From positions 62,001 through 126,000 of the forward strand of contig CAVZSM010000019.1 of the NCBI GenBank assembly GCA_963777905.1: a DNA stretch of 64,000 bases, written 5' to 3'. Below, piece by piece: positions 62,344-64,000 of this stretch (position 1 is its first letter; every line of letters begins with the position of its first letter). Position numbers and translations under genes: made by a program. The DNA is from Trebonia sp963777905 (GTDB lineage Bacteria; Actinomycetota; Actinomycetes; Streptosporangiales; Streptosporangiaceae). The notes below the pieces were generated by a model. It saw only the letters and a program-made list of their open reading frames with translations, ran no database searches and had not been told where the DNA came from.

Positions 62344-63945
62344 GTGACGACAAGAGAACGCTGGACCCGATGGCTCGCCGGGGCAGTCTCCGGACTGCTC
62401 GCCGGCGCCGTGGCGCTCGGAGTCGCCCAGCTGACGGCCGGGGTCAGCGGGCCGCTCGGCAGCCCGGTCGTCGCGGTCGGTGACGTCGCCATCAACCTGA
62501 CGCCGGTGCCCGTCAAGGAGTTCGCGATCGCGCACTTCGGCTCCCATGACAAGGACGCGCTGCTCACCGGGGTGCTCGCGGTGCTCCTCGTGGCGGCGAT
62601 GGCGGCCGGCCTGCTCGCTGTGCGGCGGACCTGGCCCGGGCTCGCGGTGCTTGCCGTCTTCGGCGCGGTGGGCACCGCCGCCGCCGTCAGCCAGCCGGGC
62701 GCCACCGCGCTCGACGTGCTTCCCACGCTTGCCGGAGTGGCCGCCGCGGCGCTCGCGCTGACCGCGATGGCCCGCGCTGTCCAGCGCGGCGCCGCCACAG
62801 GGGCCGGCGCCGCCGCCTGGGCTGGCCCCGTCGCCGGGAGTGACACCGGTGCCGGGGCCAGCCCGGGTGCCGCGACGTGGCCGGGGCGCAGGGGGTTCCT
62901 GGTCGCGGGGGCCGGCGCGGCGGCGGTCGCGGTGGGCGGCGGCCTGTCCGGGCGGCTGCTCCTCGACCGGTTCAGCGTCGCCTCGTCCCGCGCCCAGGTG
63001 CGCCTGCCCGCGCCCGCCGTGCCCGCGCCGCGCGTGCCGCCGGGAGCGGACCTGCGGATCAGCGGGCTGACGCCGTTCTTCACTTCCGACGCGTCGTTCT
63101 ACCGCGTCGACACGGACCTGGTGCTGCCGCAGGTAGCGCCAGACAGCTGGACGCTGCGCATCGACGGCATGGTCAGCAGGCCGCTGGAGATCACGTTCGG
63201 CGAGCTGCTGCGGATGCCGCTGACCGAGGCCGACATCACCCTCGTGTGCGTGTCCAACGAGGTCGGCGGCTCTTACGCGGGCAACGCCCGGTGGCTCGGC
63301 GCCCCGCTGGCCGCCCTGCTCCGCCGGGCCGGCCCGCGGGCCGGCGCCGATCAGGTGCTGTCGGCCGCCGCGGACGGCATGACGATCTCCACGCCGCTCG
63401 CGACCATCCTCGACAGCAGGAACGCCCTGCTCGCCGTCGGCATGAACGGCCAGCCGCTGCCTATCGAGCACGGATTCCCCGCCCGGATGCTGGTGCCCGG
63501 CCTGTACGGCTACGTGTCGGCGACCAAATGGGTCACCAGGCTGACCGTGACCACCTTCGCGCGGCAGCGCGCGTACTGGACGCAGCGCGGCTACGCCGAG
63601 CGGGCGCCCATCAAAACCGAATCGCGCATCGACGTCCCCCGGCCACTCGCCCGGGTGCCGGCCGGCCGGACACCGGTCGCCGGAGTCGCCTGGGCGCCGT
63701 CCCGCGGCATCGCGGCCGTCGAGGTCAGCGCTGACAGCGGCCCCTGGCACGCCGCCAGGCTCTCGGCCGCGGACGGCATCGACACCTGGCGGCAGTGGGT
63801 GTGGGCCTGGGACGCGACGCCCGGCCTGCACCAGCTGCGGGTCAGGGCAACCGACTCGGCCGGCGTCACGCAGACCCCGCGCGACGCCGCCTCCTTCCCC
63901 GACGGCGCGAGCGGCTGGGACTCCGTCGTCGTCACCGTCACCTGA
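62344..63945 (+). CDS. Membrane-anchored molybdopterin-dependent oxidoreductase (sulfite oxidase fold)
   Basis: About 533 residues. Four N-terminal helices (within ~1-150) and a fifth hydrophobic segment RRGFLVAGAGAAAVAVGGG (twin-arginine-like) precede an external catalytic domain: WTLRIDGMVSRPLEITFGEL, LVCVSNEVGG with the molybdenum-ligand Cys302, ARWLGAPLAALL and HGFPARMLVPGLYGY, then a C-terminal Mo-cofactor dimerisation domain. Substrate unknown; similar proteins are found in SigK-type regulons. The GTG at 62344 was chosen from its SigK-like promoter seven bases upstream; the frame is open from 62287. Confidence 0.85.
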   Translation: MTTRERWTRWLAGAVSGLLAGAVALGVAQLTAGVSGPLGSPVVAVGDVAINLTPVPVKEFAIAHFGSHDKDALLTGVLAVLLVAAMAAGLLAVRRTWPGLAVLAVFGAVGTAAAVSQPGATALDVLPTLAGVAAAALALTAMARAVQRGAATGAGAAAWAGPVAGSDTGAGASPGAATWPGRRGFLVAGAGAAAVAVGGGLSGRLLLDRFSVASSRAQVRLPAPAVPAPRVPPGADLRISGLTPFFTSDASFYRVDTDLVLPQVAPDSWTLRIDGMVSRPLEITFGELLRMPLTEADITLVCVSNEVGGSYAGNARWLGAPLAALLRRAGPRAGADQVLSAAADGMTISTPLATILDSRNALLAVGMNGQPLPIEHGFPARMLVPGLYGYVSATKWVTRLTVTTFARQRAYWTQRGYAERAPIKTESRIDVPRPLARVPAGRTPVAGVAWAPSRGIAAVEVSADSGPWHAARLSAADGIDTWRQWVWAWDATPGLHQLRVRATDSAGVTQTPRDAASFPDGASGWDSVVVTVT

Positions 63946-63988
63946 CACCCATCCCGGCCAAACAGGTAATCCATCAGAGGGAGAAACA

Positions 63989-64000
63989 ATGAACCACCGC
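63989..64000 (+). CDS. Start of a further gene (runs off window)
   Basis: GAGGGAG at 63977-63983 precedes an ATG at 63989 encoding MNHR before the window ends, 43 bases after the molybdopterin gene. By analogy with SigK loci elsewhere it could be a fasciclin-domain (MPT70/MPT83-like) protein, but nothing in the four codons shows this. Confidence 0.5.

Overview
The window is very GC-rich (roughly 70%) with a strong third-position G/C bias. It has many GTG starts, twin-arginine and lipobox signal peptides, an MsiK-type shared sugar ATPase, an encapsulin/DyP pair and a SigK/RskA-like ECF pair. This points to a chromosomal segment of a saprophytic high-GC actinomycete; genus is not determinable from what I can see. 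No rRNA, tRNA, CRISPR, insertion sequence or phage gene was recognised.

Layout. 1-1917: cobalamin lower-ligand genes cobT-cobU-cobS (minus; cobS runs off the window). 2045-7028: amidohydrolase, fructosamine-kinase-like gene and a ClpC-like AAA+ unfoldase. 7101-13573: alpha-glucoside block (GH13 enzyme, two permeases, binding protein, divergent LacI regulator). 14233-17010: enolase-superfamily enzyme, CmcJ-like oxidoreductase and SDR. 17115-18350: MsiK-like ATPase. 18474-29185: xylan/xylose block (GH3, broken lacI, binding protein and two permeases, xylA, GH10 xylanase, zinc dehydrogenase) sharing CGAAA-N-TTTCG palindromes. 29289-39322: arabinose block (LacI regulator, araB, araD, ribose-type ABC importer, araA) plus xylB, sharing TGTGAACGTTAACA-type operators.

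39456-51479: oxidative catabolism: a 6-oxocamphor-hydrolase-like crotonase, two acyl-CoA-dehydrogenase-like flavoenzymes, two luciferase-like monooxygenases, an alpha/beta hydrolase, an FMN reductase, two dehydrogenases, two MarR regulators and an MFS exporter. This looks like degradation of a cyclic, terpenoid-like ketone (inference). 51546-56272: DyP peroxidase with encapsulin, quinone-oxidoreductase-like enzyme and TetR, aldo/keto reductase and OsmC. 56416-64000: a membrane protein fused to an SCO1-like domain, a lipoprotein, an orphan histidine kinase, and an ECF sigma/anti-sigma pair divergent from a membrane molybdopterin oxidoreductase.

How it fits together. Secreted xylanase would make xylo-oligosaccharides; the importer at 22277-25455 would take them up, GH3 would cleave them, and XylA and XylB would deliver xylulose 5-phosphate. 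AraA, AraB and AraD deliver the same product from arabinose side chains. Both MalFG-type importers lack an ATPase and probably use the MsiK-like protein. The best regulatory signals are a matched divergent pair of SigK-like promoters (62243-62336), the two sugar operator families, and strong hairpins 3' of two binding-protein genes. About eight single-base frameshifts interrupt otherwise good reading frames; five are in one lacI gene. They may be sequence errors or real decay.
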